NCBI RefSeq assembly: GCF_963678635.1
Contig: NC_087065.1
Location: forward strand, 43,589,430 to 43,653,429
DNA: 64,000 nt
From: Symsagittifera roscoffensis
Lineage: Eukaryota > Xenacoelomorpha > Acoela > Convolutidae
Direction: 5' to 3'
The position numbers and the translations under genes are program-made. The notes under the pieces are model-generated. The model had not been told where the DNA came from. It worked only from the letters and a program-made list of their open reading frames with translations, and did no database searches. Every line of letters begins with the position of its first letter. The first letter of the stretch is position 1. Positions 45,507-56,726 of the stretch are shown here, in pieces.

Positions 45507-46693
45507 TCAAAGCCACTGTCCTTTTTATGTTTTTTGTAATTTTTTGTTCCTATTTTTAATCTTTTTTTGTTTTTTTTTGTTTCGCTTTTTCTCTTTTACT
45601 CGTTTTTTGTCCCCCTAGTGACCCCTTTTACTCGGTTAGCTATGCTTGGTTTCGAAAAGTGCACCGGGAAATTTTCTCAAGTTTTCTTAAAAAGCTATCA
45701 CGGTACAACCAGAAGGTGAATACATTCCCGTTGAACCGTACCACCGGTACTCTAGAATGGGCATGTGGCTGGATGTCGTAAAAACACCCAGGAGCGCCAT
45801 AAAAACACTATGTAACAGACGCCTACTTAAGTCACATATGAGGTTAAAGAAAAATAGGCCCTATAGCTGTTGGCTCAAGAGTCAGGGGCACTATCTCTTG
45901 TGTTTTTCTAACTCAAGCGGTCGGAGCCAATTCGGTTTACTTTCGACATGAGACTAAAACCCTTGTTACAGCTTAAAGGCCAATACCAAAATACCCCCCA
46001 CACTAGAAAATAAGAACGTCCCCATACTTAGGTCTCAAAAAATCTAAAACACGCGAATGCCGCTTAAAACAGGGTCGTAACCTTACGTAGAGTTACTTTT
46101 TATTAGACAGTGGACTTTTGATCCATTTCAGATGGATCAACCTAAAACTTCTCCCTAACGCAACATAGAAATATAAAACACATTCAAGAAAAATAAGTTT
46201 GATACTCACATACCAGCACAATCTCTAGAATTGAGTAACTAAAATAATAAGTAACTCTAAAATAAATAGATAAAAAAGTTTAACTCGAGAAGTTTGTAAA
46301 GAAATAGTTGTAGCTCAAAAAATAAGTTTTGGTCTGGACAATTGGGAGACATCTGTTGTCCACCTTTCCACCGAAGGTTCACTCTAGTCCACTTCTAATA
46401 TATCTCTTCTTTACTCGCGATCACTCTGCCTTCTGTTAAGAATAAGACAGCTCGACTCTCGTTCGAATTATGTATCGGAAATTGCGAATAGCAATTTCCC
46501 GCTGCTATTTTTGACTACTTTCCCGCAATTGTGTTTTGAATCTTCTGATCTTATTTTTCTGATATTTTTAGTTGTCGCGAGAAACTTGAGTATGAAATGC
46601 TCAATTCGAATATTTGAATAATTCTATTTCACCTCAAAATCATGTCTTTTGCATTGCTCATGGTCAAACTTCCAAATATGACCGACTGGCACA
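45507..46693 (-). repeat. Gypsy B1 LTR, block 3
   Basis: It is 1187 bp with the same ends and landmarks as 20481-21666. Confidence 0.7.
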
Positions 46694-47053
46694 AATTGAA
46701 TTAAGTTTTTCATCAAGAGTATGAGAGGCTAGGATTTGAGGAAAGGGTTGATCCATCTCCGATGGGTATGATGAGTTTTATCTACTGAACAAAAACAATA
46801 CTAATATAATTATCAAGTAGTAGCCCTGCTTTTAGCGTTGACCGCGTGATCTGGGGATGAGCTCACTATTTCTGCATGTAACTACGTTAATTTGCGCGCT
46901 TTGGCCGATAGCCTTTAATTTGTTTTAACTTTGTCGACCCGATGTTAATGGACCACAAAATGAACTAGCCTGGTATAGTGCGGAGATGTAAATTTTCCGA
47001 AGAAAGTGACAGGAGAAACTTTCACTTTCATAAAGTGTAAACTTATTAAATAG

Positions 47054-47698
47054 TTTCAGGTTATATGATTTGCGGGGTAGCCGTGGTGACCCCTTATTCA
47101 TGGTTGTGATTATTGGAGCGAGCTCATTACATCTGGCACTCGAAGATTGGTCATCAGTACGAGGAAAAGAGGAACTACAATAAGACGTCATCCATTACAA
47201 AGGAGTAACGTTTCATGCCCCAAATCGAAAGCGAATGAAATTGTACGAAACATCTTGCGAGACGAAATTAATAGATACGAGTTTGTAATTATATAGCACG
47301 ACGTAATAAACAATTCGATTTCAGACCATCCATTCAGTCCAAGGACTCCCCTTACTGCCAATCAACTAGTATCGAAAATCAAACCCCTAATCAGTTCGCA
47401 TCCTCGAATTGAAGGCATTGTCTATTGTCAGAGAGACGGTGCACCCTTTATTCTTGAAGATCTAAAGAAACTACCGAAACCAGTTGTTCAAGTTACAACA
47501 GACATAATTTCAAATTCTTAAAAACAAGACAAAAATCTACTTGAAGGATACAGAGAACTGCTACAAGAAACCACTCTTGAAATCAAAACATTAGCTATAA
47601 TACGAAACAACAATAGCAACTTGTGTGATATCTTAAAGAAGAAAAAGAAACCGTCAAAAAAACAACGAGAAGCACAAAGGAAACGAGAACAGAAATAA
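47054..47698 (+). pseudogene. LINE first ORF region, block 3
   Basis: Same as block 1, including the frame slip at CATGCCCCAAATC and the shared TAG and TAA codons. Confidence 0.55.
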
Positions 47699-47759
47699 AT
47701 TGTGAGTTTAAACTTGAATTTGTGACGGACTTGGCTTAATTGTCCAGGCTTGGATCAAA

Positions 47760-48699
47760 ATGGATCATATTGTAAATAAGTTCTCTCTATCCCATTTTCT
47801 CTTTCTTTCTGTATTCACCAATATGACTAAAAATTGCAAAACGTGCAAAACACCCATTTATGCCAGGGACAGATGTTGCAGTTGTGTATCTTGCAATGCT
47901 CAAATGAATCTTGAGGGCACCTGCACTGGTCTTACTAACACCGCCATCAATGGCATAAAAGACTTGGGTTTAAACGCATTGCTTCTATGCGATACATGTG
48001 TCACTAATAACGAAAGAGAAAACTTCATAAAGTGTAGGACCATGATGCAAATAAATGAGAAATTTGAAAAAGAGAGTGAGGGAATACAAGCACGACTTGA
48101 ACATATGGAAAAAAAGCTGATGGCATTGGTTGATGAAAAAGTCGAAAATGCTGCAAAAACAACATGCGAAAAACTGGAAAAAAAACTATGTAGATGTACT
48201 CAGTGTGAAACCTGTTAAAAATATGAAAGCTAAAACAGGAGCTGGAAAAGAAGTAAAACATGAAATACATCATAATATCAATAAAAGCTTCCGTATACAG
48301 GGGATCAGAGAAGATCCCGAGAAATCAAAAGGCGAAAATTTTGTCCCCACAACCGAAAAAGTACATGAGGTACTAAACAAGTTAGGAGTTAAACCACAAA
48401 TTGAAGAAATAAAAAGGCTAGGGAAATACAGCAAAGAGCGCATCAAGTCAAAAACTTTATTAATAACTCTGTCAACGGAACATGAAGAACGATTGGTGCT
48501 GGCAAAGAGCTTCAAAAAAAGAGATGCTCTGCGAGATGAGAAAATTTACCTTCTTCCAGCATTATCGAAAGAAGATGCGATGAAGGAAAACCTATGCCTT
48601 AAAAGACGAAGAGAACTTCTAGACGAAGGAGCTCCAAAGGAGAAAATCAAAATCAGGAACTTCGAGCTGTTCAATGATGGAAAAAAAGATGATGCTTGA
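47760..48699 (+). pseudogene. LINE ORF1 zinc-finger protein, block 3
   Basis: The Cys-rich module and coiled coil are intact. Here the later GAAAAAG run is correct, but an extra A near 48183 (GGAAAAAAAACTATG) shifts the frame earlier. The C-terminus is readable from 48130 to 48699 and lacks a short segment before the stop (KKDDA). Confidence 0.7.
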
Positions 48700-48723
48700 C
48701 TAAGCTTTCTCAACATCCTGCAA

Positions 48724-50843
48724 ATGAATGTAAGAAGTCTCATAAATCTCGAACGACGAATGAAGTTTGCAAATGCTATAGCAACATCAAACTATGACAT
48801 AATATGTCTCTGCGAGACTTGGTTAAATGAAAACATTGCATCATCTGAATTAATGCTAATTGAATACAGTATTTATAGATCAGAACGACAAACAGCCAAA
48901 TATCAAAGTTTGCACGGTGGAGTTCTAATGGCAGTGAAACAAACATTTTCATCTGAATTATTGCCAAATAAGCAACCTGAGTGTTGTTTAACTTGCAGCA
49001 TCCAAATAAACGATAAGCGAATTATTGTCTCCTGTTTTTACAATCCACCTTCGAGCGGCAAATATCGCTATTGTTTAGGCGATTTCGCACAAATTTTAAC
49101 TGAAATTGAGGAATCAAATCAATCAACTGCAACACTTATTTGCGGAGATGTAAATTTTCCAAATGCAAACTGGATTGACTATAGTAGCATCGAAAATGAA
49201 GAAGAGTCAATAATTGAACTAAAAGAGCAACATCAATTCGAGCCAGCAATAGATTTTCCAACTTGTGGCAAAAATACCCTAGACATTACATTATTCAAAA
49301 GTTGTCACATTCATGTGACTCCTGGCAAAAATTTCTCAAAATTTTACAATTGCTCTGACCACAAAGCAATCGACATTCAACTTGAACGTCCTCACCATGA
49401 GGTAAAAGTCGCTACTGAAAACTTTCGAAGCTTCGGTAGCGTGGACTATAACGAAATCAAGAAATCAATACTAAGTGAGCCTTTCTCACCAGTATGTCAC
49501 ATAAACATCAATAGAATGTGCGAAGAACTTTCCGGCTATTTGAAAAATTTGGTAAACCAACATGTGCCCAGAACAACGAATCGTCGCCAATCACTTCCGC
49601 CATGGATTACGCCAAGTACCTCAAACATCATGAACAAACTGCGAACACAAACTTGAAGATACAAATTGAAACCTACAAGCTACCGCAGAAATCTCCTTCT
49701 ATCTCTATATAAAATGGTGAAAGAAGCAGTAGAGGAAGATAGATTAAATTATCAGGAAAATGTGATGTCCACTCGTAACACACATTTAATTTTCAAACAA
49801 ATTAAGAGTCTGAAAAATCAGAAACTCTCCCAAAGAATAAGATCAAGGATGTCATAGCTGTTTCCAAAGCCAAAGAAAAAGTGAGCTTTTTAAATGATTA
49901 TTTTCACTCTGTCTTTTCACCCAAATCAAGCTTCAAACTCAGTGACATGAAGTGCAAAAACACGATATTGAGTAAATTCAGTATCTCAAAAACATATTTA
50001 AACCAAATTATAACAGAGCTTGACATAACAAAATTGCGGGGCCCAGATGGACTCCCACCAATTTTCTTCCAGCGAACGGCCAGAGAAATGACCACAATTT
50101 TGCATTGCGTTTTTAAAAACATCAAGAAGGTAAGAAAAATACCAGATAACTGGAAAGTTGCGGCTTTGTTGCCTATTTACAAGAAAGGTGACAAACGACA
50201 AATGGAAAACTACCGGCCGGTGTCGGTCCTAAATATCATGAGTAACCTCCTGGAAAAATGCATGTATCCAGCGCTGTACGACCATTTCATCAAATTTCTC
50301 ACAAGAAGTCAGCACGGTTTTGCTAAAAACCGTTCAGTTGTTACAAACATGTTTTCCTTCTTGGAATAAATCTACGAAGCAATTGACAAGAACGCTGAAA
50401 ACCATGTGATCGCATTCTATACTGACTTCTCTAAGGCATTCGACAAAGTCTTGCACTACGAACTATTACAGAAAACGAGCAACTTTGGATTTGGAGGCTG
50501 TTTCCTAGAAATAATCTCAGACTATCACAGCAACAGGAAACAATTTGTTCGTGCTGACAATTTCTCATCAGAAACTTTAGAAATTACAAGTGGCGTACCA
50601 CAAGGAACGTTGATTGGTCCATTATTCTTCTACAACTTCATAATTGATCTTCCTGAAGTTTTGAAAATTAGTGACCCATAAATCTTGGCAGACGACCTAA
50701 AATTGCTAGCAGTGATTGTAGACACAAAAGACATCCAACAGGACCTAAAAAGCGTTGAAAACTGGGTAGACAAAAACAAAATGAGTCTGGCACTGGACAA
50801 ATGTTTTTAAGTCGAATTTAGAGGAAATCAACACGAATTCATT
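48724..50843 (+). pseudogene. LINE ORF2, block 3, cut by Gypsy B2
   Basis: The endonuclease is open for 310 codons with MNVRSLIN, CETWL, GDVNFPN and NCSDHKAI intact. RT is readable with GPDGLPPIFF, SKAFDKV and GVPQGTLIGP. The shared TAA codons are at 50367 and 50679, with another TAA in CFYVEF at about 50808. Coding sequence stops at GAATTCATT (50843), where the TG of the Gypsy B2 LTR begins. The remaining RT C-terminus should lie beyond the other end of B2, outside the window. Confidence 0.8.
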
Positions 50844-52052
50844 TGTGCCAGTCGGTCATATTTGGAAGTTTGACCTTGAGAGAAGCAAAAAGCACTTAAT
50901 TTTGGAGTGAAATTTAATTTTTCAAAATTTCGAATGAAACCTGTCATGCACGATTTTCTCGCGATAACTGAAAATCAGAAAAGAGAAGAGAGAACGATCG
51001 AGTGACAATCGCGGGAAAGTTGCTAGAAAAATCAGTGGGAAATTGCTATTCGCAATTTCAGCAGCAATAATAATCGAGAGTAGAGCTGTCCCATCTAAAA
51101 CAGAGACGAGCGCATTCCCACGAACTGGATTGTTGTGATTGGAGTATTATTCTAAACTGGACTAGAGTGAACCTTCGGTGGAAAGGTGGACAGCTAGAGT
51201 GTCCCAATGGTTCACGAGAACTTACAGTCTAGAGTAAAAACTTGTTCTTGTTATTAAAACTGACTAACATTAAACTCATTTTAGTTACTTTATTGATTCT
51301 TGAGTTGCTCACCGACTTATTTACTTCCTGGTTCTTGAGCGTGCTACAATGTGAGTACTAATTTAAATTTCTAGAGTGTGTTTTATGATTGTTATGTTGA
51401 GGTAAGGCGAGTTTTAGGTTGATCCATCTGAAATGGATCAAAGTTCCACTGTCTAATAAAAAGTAACTTAACGGATTGTTCCAACCCGGTTTTTAACGGC
51501 GTTCATGTATTTTGGGTATCTAGAGACCTAAGTATGGGGACGTTTCCAATTCTAGAGTGGGGGGATATTTTAGTAGTAGCCTTTAAGCTGTAACGGGTCG
51601 TAGTCTCATGTCACAAGCGAACCGAATTGGCTCCGACTGATTTGAGGTACAAAAACACAAGAGATAGTGTCCCTGACTCTTGAGCCAATGGTTATAGGGC
51701 CTATTTTTCTTAAGCCTCATGTGTGACTGCAGTAGACGAATGTTACATAGTGTTTTTATGGCGCTCCTGGGTGTTTACGACATCAAGACTACGGAGTCGA
51801 ACCCACTTGAGACAGCTTCGGGCTGAATGCCCATTCTAGAGTACCGGCGGTACGGTTCGACAGGAACGTGCAAACCTTCCGGTTGTACCGTGATAGCTTT
51901 TTAAGAAAACTCAAGAAAACTTCCTGGTACGCTCTCCGAACGAGGCTTAGCTAACCGAGTAAAGGGGGGCAACTAGGGGGACAAAAACACGAGCAAAAAG
52001 ACAAAAAGCGAAACAAAAACCATAAAACGAAAAAAGACAGTGACTTTGACAC
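50844..52052 (+). repeat. 5' LTR of Gypsy B2
   Basis: It begins TGTGCCAGTCGGTCATATTT, as do the minus-strand B1 LTRs, and carries the same landmarks in the same order: TTCTCGCGATAACTG (50954), ATGTGAGTACT (51349), TTGATCCATCTGAAATGGAT (51420), GGCGCTCCTGGGTG (51760) and an A-rich tract. It ends near TTTGACA. It has diverged from the B1 LTRs by substitutions and small indels. The 3' partner is outside the window. Confidence 0.7.
51349..51358 (+). promoter_or_regulatory. Candidate splice donor in LTR
   Basis: The sequence ACAAT/GTGAGTACT lies 508 nt into the LTR. The B1 LTR has TAT/GTGAGTAT at about 485 nt from its start (minus strand, near 21181), although the surrounding sequence has diverged. 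The conserved position supports function. No transcript evidence is available. Confidence 0.4.
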
Positions 52053-52061
52053 CAGATTAGT

Positions 52062-52087
52062 TGGATCAAACCTTTATATTAATTAAA
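52062..52087 (+). promoter_or_regulatory. Conserved block just inside LTR, possible primer-binding site
   Basis: TGGATCAAAC followed by CTTTATATTAATTAAAT is almost unchanged between B2 and all B1 copies (minus strand, near 20445-20470) although the flanks differ. It lies within 10 nt of the inferred LTR end and begins with TGG, as primer-binding sites do. I could not match it to a tRNA 3' end. Confidence 0.3.
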
Positions 52088-52240
52088 TAGTATACCCATA
52101 CTGTTTTACAAGTTCGATCGTTTCGATCAACCTAGCAATTTAACCCAGTAACCTCAATAAAGTGCCCGAGTGTGGGGCGTTGTCAAGGGTTTTTAGATAG
52201 CTTGGAACTTAGCTGGACAACAAGGAGACTTGACTGGAAG

Positions 52241-52470
52241 AGGTGACCAGCCGAGTGGGAAAGTGGTTCAGGAGCACTTGAGCTGAACCAATAGGAGACT
52301 TGACTGGAAGAAGTGACCAGCCGAGTGGGAAAGTGGTTCAGGAGCACTTGAGCTGAACCAATAGGAGACTTGACTGGAAGAGGTGACCAGCCGAGTGGGA
52401 AAGTGGTTCAGGAGCACTTGAGCTGAACCAATAGGAGACTGGAATGGAAGAGGTGACCAGTCGAGTGGGA
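52241..52470. repeat. 70-bp tandem repeat, about 3.5 copies
   Basis: Units start at 52241, 52311, 52381 and 52451 with GTGACCAGCCGAGTGGGAAA, then GTGGTTCAGGAGCACTTGAG and CTGAACCAATAGGAGACTTG. Identity is near complete, so the expansion is recent. The B1 leaders have only one diverged copy. Confidence 0.9.
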
Positions 52471-53384
52471 AAGTAGCCAAGAGGGATTTGGCAGTTCTCG
52501 AGTTCTCAAGTTGGGCAGAACGGGTATCGTTAAAACTCATACTACATTATAGGAAATAAGTGTAAAATTGGATAAGCGATATCCCCCGGTTTTGAGAAAC
52601 GTTTTTACTTGAGCAGGCCTGGAGACAGGTCTACGGTTTTCTCTTGAGAGGTTTAGCACCCGGCGCTTAAGGTGATTTTAGGCTTAAGAAAGGGGGCTAA
52701 AAAGGGGGGAGGTTAGAAGGGGGGCTGGTTAAGTTAGAGGTTGGCGGTTGTAAATTGTAAAAAGGGAGAAATTAGAGTAACTAATTGGTCGACATCGTTG
52801 ATTTAGTTACATTAGTCATTTACACGCGTTGGTCATAGGAAACGGATATCCAAAATTGGAATTAGGTTAAGGTAGGTACCCTGGTCGGATCGGTTGTGGG
52901 AAACGGACATAGACAGTTTTTGTGATACCCCATAAGATCGCTAGCAGAGGGGAAGGAAACGCGTGGCAATTAGGTACCAGACATTTTTTCGATAGAAGGT
53001 AGACATTTGTCACCTTTGAATTTTAGGTGGGCTCATCTTTCCGTTTTTATTACTTTTTCTAGCTTGGATTTTTGTTGCATTTTGGTGAGGATTTGTGTTC
53101 AGTTTTTATACGAACAGGTGATCACAAGATACCTGCACACAGGTTTTGGTCTCAAGTTGCTTGGAACATTGAAAGAGAGGTAATTAAAAAGAAATAAGAA
53201 AAAGGGGGGTCAGCATTTGGCTTTTAAGAGAGGGTTTTTTGGGAAAATTTTACTAGAGCTTGAGTGGTGGTACAAGGTACAGTGAATCAAGAAGTCCCCA
53301 TAACGAAGAAGAAAGAGGTCCCACCGCTCAGACACTTGTCAACAGCCTTGGGACAGTGCCAAAGAAGTCCTGGGACAGTGTTGG

Positions 53385-54230
53385 ACCAGAACAGTCTTGA
53401 TACAGTCTTGGGACAGTGGTCTTGGGACAGTGGGCTTGGGACAGGGTCTTGGGACAGTGGTCTTGGGACAGTGGTCTTGGGACAGGGTCTTGGGACAGTG
53501 GTCTTGGGACAGTGGTCTTGGGACAGTGGTCTTGGGACAGTGGTCTTGGGACAGTGGTCTTGGGACAGTGGTCTTGGGACAGTGGTCTTGGGACAGTGGT
53601 CTTGGGACAAGGGTCTTGGGACAGTGGTCTTGGGACAAGGGTCTTGGGACAGGGTCTTGGGATAGGGTCTTGGGACAAGGGTCTTGGGACAGTGGTCTTG
53701 GGACAGTAGTCTTGGGACACTAGCCTTGGGATAGTAGTCTTGGGACAGTAGTCGTGGGACACTAGCCTTGGGACAGTAGTCTTGGGACACTAGCCTTGGG
53801 ACACTAGCCTTGGGACAGTAGTCTTGGGACACTAGCCTTGGGACACTAGCCCTGGGACAGTAGTCTTGGGACACTAGCCTTGGGACACTAGCGTTGGGAC
53901 ACTAGCCTTGGGACACTAGCCTTGGGACAGTAGTCTCGGGACACTAGCCTTGGGACACTAGCCTTGGGACAGTAGTCTTGGGACACTAGCCTTGGGACAG
54001 TAGTCTTGGGACACTAGCCTTGGGACAGTAGTCTTGGGACACTAGCCTTGGGACACTAGCCTTGGGACAGTAGTCCTGCGACACTAGCCTTGGGACAGTA
54101 GTCTGGGGACACTAGCCTTGGGACACTAGCCGTGGGACAGTTGTCTTGGGACACTAGCCTTGGGACACTAGCCTTGGGACACTACTCTCAGGTCAGGGGT
54201 CTTGGGACACTGACGGAGTACTGGGACATT
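53385..54230 (+). repeat. 14-bp G-rich leader minisatellite
   Basis: About 60 tandem units fall in two variants: CTTGGGACAGTGGT (53410-53700) and then CTTGGGACACTAGC alternating with CTTGGGACAGTAGT (53700-54190). GGG recurs about every 14 nt. The core TTGGGACA is shared with the B1 leader minisatellite. Long peptides such as LGQWSWDSGLGT read from it are artefacts of the repeat. Confidence 0.9.
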
Positions 54231-54479
54231 ACCGAACAGTCTTGGGACAGTAAAAGGAAGCCTGGGACGGTACGAAGAAGAGTAGGGACGGTAACTGGAA
54301 GTCTAAGGACAGTATAAAAATTGAAGTAAAATTACAACTGGAATTTTAGAGAACTGGAACAAGGTTTTTATCACGTTGTATATTTTCTTTTAAGAATTTG
54401 TTTCCACAAAATTTTTATTCTTAGAATAGAATTGTATATAAAATAATATTGTAAATAAGAGCAATTGTAAATAGAAATA

Positions 54480-56726
54480 ATGAGACGGAGTAGGGTACCG
54501 GTGCTTGAAAAAAGGTCAAGTGGATCAAACACGAAATATAACTCGTCGCTGCGTGGAACAACATCAAGGGGCCCAGGCAAAACAAGAAATAACTTTTCAG
54601 TTAGCATGGTCAGCACGAGGAGTGGCACCGAGAGCAAGACGCGAGAAGATGAGAGGGAAAAAGAGGTGGAGCCTACAATCGAAATCGACCTAGAGACACC
54701 AGACCAGAGCGTAGATGAACTGGAGAAAAAGACGACGGAGTCAACTCCAATGCCCAATGCAGAAGAACCAAACCCGAAACCCATGGAGTTCTCACCAATA
54801 GACGATGTGGAAGATGCAATAGGCAACACCGAAGAAACGGTGAAAGAAGACTCTCAAGTAAAAAAGACATCTTTTACAGAAAGGTTGGCGATGATGGTCG
54901 GAATAAAAACGAAAGAGAACGTGACTGAGGAACCAAAAGCTGAAAGAGCACGAACATTTGGGACAGTGAGCACGAAGACGACAGAAGCCAATCCGAGAGA
55001 GGAACAAACTAAAGCAGAAGCAACGGCCGAAGAAAGACCAACGGCTGACCATGAAGAGGCTACTCTTGAGCTAGGTGACTTGATGGCAAAACTGAATCAG
55101 ATCGACAAAAAGCTGAAGCACAGCGAAGAGGACAGAGAAGTGATAAGAAAAGAATTAAGATACAACAAACACGAGTATCTGGATAGTTATTTTAACCTGG
55201 CTAAGGCAACAGACGAGAGACTCAAGGAGATGACAGATAAGGTAGAAGCCACCAATAAAGAACGAGAAGGGAACATCAAAAAAGATTTGCAACAGTTGAA
55301 AAACCGATATGATGATGTCAACAGCCAAATAGGTAGCCTGGAAAAGAGGCTGGACACAATGAGCAAGAATCAGGCCGAAAGTTCAGGTGCAATACAGACG
55401 AAATTGGATGCAATCTTGAGAAATTCTACCTCACAAGAAAGACCGGCAGCGGATCGCACGCAAGGCACCAGAGTTGACTTTGTGGAACCACAAAGGGGCA
55501 AACGGCAATCGACACCGTTGCCCTTAACCCGGAATACGGTGAGCATAGCACCAACGGCTGATAAAACAATCACGAAAAGTGGAAATTCAAACACAACGAG
55601 TGGTCCGGGGGACTCAACAGCTAGCAGCAACGCAGGTCCGGATGCCATGACATGGGCAAGCACTTGGGAGATGATGAACAGGACTCTAGAGGCCTTCGCC
55701 ACGAGGAACGCTAACTCGAGCGATAGGAGAGACGGAAAATCAAGGAAAACTTTCAAGAAGCCAAAAGAATTCAAAGACGACTCAGATGGATGCATTGACA
55801 CGTGGGTGGAAGTGATGAGATTACATCTAGAACAAGATAACTTAAATGATGAAAGGCAAGCATGCACAGCCATACTCAGTAACCTGGAAGGCACGGCATT
55901 GAAATGCGTGGTTGCAAAGAAAGAAGAAGAACGCGATACCGCGGACAAGATCTTCGAGATATTGCTGAATCGATTCGGGTCAGGCATGAAGGGTCACCAA
56001 GCGATGATGCGATTTGAAAAGAGAAGGCAGAGGGACGACGAGTCAATAGATCGGTTCCTAGATGATCTCGAGAGCTTGAGAAGAAGGAGTGACCCAGAGG
56101 AGTCGACAAACAGAAGGAACTTTAGCATTGCCTCGAAGTTTATTGATGGGGTAAAAAGTGACGACTTAAGGACAATGTTAGCAACATACTACACATTGTC
56201 GAAAGACAGCGCACCAACCCCAGAAGAAATGAGACAGAAATCAAGGGAATACATGCTGATGAAACCCAAGAAATACTCATATACAGAAAACAGGAACACG
56301 CAAGGGGGAAGTCAACCCCAGAGGTCGTCATGGTACAAGCCTAGAGATGACATGGACAAGCGCAGATCATGCGCGAACTGCGGGTCGGCGGATCACCACG
56401 TGGCTGACTGCACAACATACAAACAAGGCATGAAGAGTCTAGGATATGCACCAGATGAGGAGGACATGAGCCAGATGGAGGAACACGAGTACTATAGTGG
56501 CTTAATCATCAAGATAGGCGCAAGATGCTTCTTCTGTAGCCAGGAGGGGCACTTCAGAATGGATTGTCCCTTGTTCTGGGAAGCGGTCAAGGACCAGAGT
56601 CACCCCAAACATAAGTTGGCATTAGCGGCAGTGCAGAATCAGCGGAATAGACAAAACGAGTTTGAATCTAGGAACTCCAAGCACGGAATTGCCGACGAAA
56701 ACAGTGAAAGCTGTAACACATGTTAA
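54480..56726 (+). CDS. gag: Gypsy B2 gag
   Basis: A 748-codon ORF starts from the ATG at 54480, and the start is supported by matching N-termini in the B1 copies. Residues 1-190 are basic and then acidic and probably disordered. Residues of about 195-310 form a coiled coil (LGDLMAKLNQIDKKL, LEKRLDTMSKNQ). About 385-560 is the capsid-type core (DAMTWASTWEMM, LHLEQDNLNDERQACTAIL, DLESLRRRSD). Two CCHC knuckles follow, CANCGSADHHVADC from residue 631 and CFFCSQEGHFRMDC from residue 683. Gag forms the particle and packages RNA. The last residues are out of frame compared with B1, where the homologous gag frame continues into TKTVKAITQV. In B2 that segment is read in the pol frame, which points to a small indel near 56640-56670. 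Confidence 0.85.
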   Translation: MRRSRVPVLEKRSSGSNTKYNSSLRGTTSRGPGKTRNNFSVSMVSTRSGTESKTREDEREKEVEPTIEIDLETPDQSVDELEKKTTESTPMPNAEEPNPKPMEFSPIDDVEDAIGNTEETVKEDSQVKKTSFTERLAMMVGIKTKENVTEEPKAERARTFGTVSTKTTEANPREEQTKAEATAEERPTADHEEATLELGDLMAKLNQIDKKLKHSEEDREVIRKELRYNKHEYLDSYFNLAKATDERLKEMTDKVEATNKEREGNIKKDLQQLKNRYDDVNSQIGSLEKRLDTMSKNQAESSGAIQTKLDAILRNSTSQERPAADRTQGTRVDFVEPQRGKRQSTPLPLTRNTVSIAPTADKTITKSGNSNTTSGPGDSTASSNAGPDAMTWASTWEMMNRTLEAFATRNANSSDRRDGKSRKTFKKPKEFKDDSDGCIDTWVEVMRLHLEQDNLNDERQACTAILSNLEGTALKCVVAKKEEERDTADKIFEILLNRFGSGMKGHQAMMRFEKRRQRDDESIDRFLDDLESLRRRSDPEESTNRRNFSIASKFIDGVKSDDLRTMLATYYTLSKDSAPTPEEMRQKSREYMLMKPKKYSYTENRNTQGGSQPQRSSWYKPRDDMDKRRSCANCGSADHHVADCTTYKQGMKSLGYAPDEEDMSQMEEHEYYSGLIIKIGARCFFCSQEGHFRMDCPLFWEAVKDQSHPKHKLALAAVQNQRNRQNEFESRNSKHGIADENSESCNTC

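Larger units (their letters stand above)
52053..54479 (+). other. Gypsy B2 leader
   Basis: It is 2.4 kb between LTR and gag, non-coding. It contains the 70-bp tandem repeat, a unique stretch (52500-53380) and the 14-bp minisatellite. Immediately before the gag ATG it is AT-rich. Confidence 0.65.

Noticed and set aside
22036-50843. Reassigned genetic code (TAA/TAG read as Gln)
   Set aside because: The shared TAA and TAG codons could suggest this, but the sites correspond to different residues (Met, Glu, Tyr, Trp), TGA also occurs for Trp, and the Gypsy ORFs end normally with TAA, TAG and TGA. Decay of a duplicated dead LINE explains it better.
53264-54317. Long repetitive ORFs on both strands (for example LGQWSWDSGLGT or SQDHCPKTTVPR repeats)
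   Set aside because: They are products of a 14-bp minisatellite read in several frames. All frames stay open because the unit has no stop codon. Nothing supports translation.
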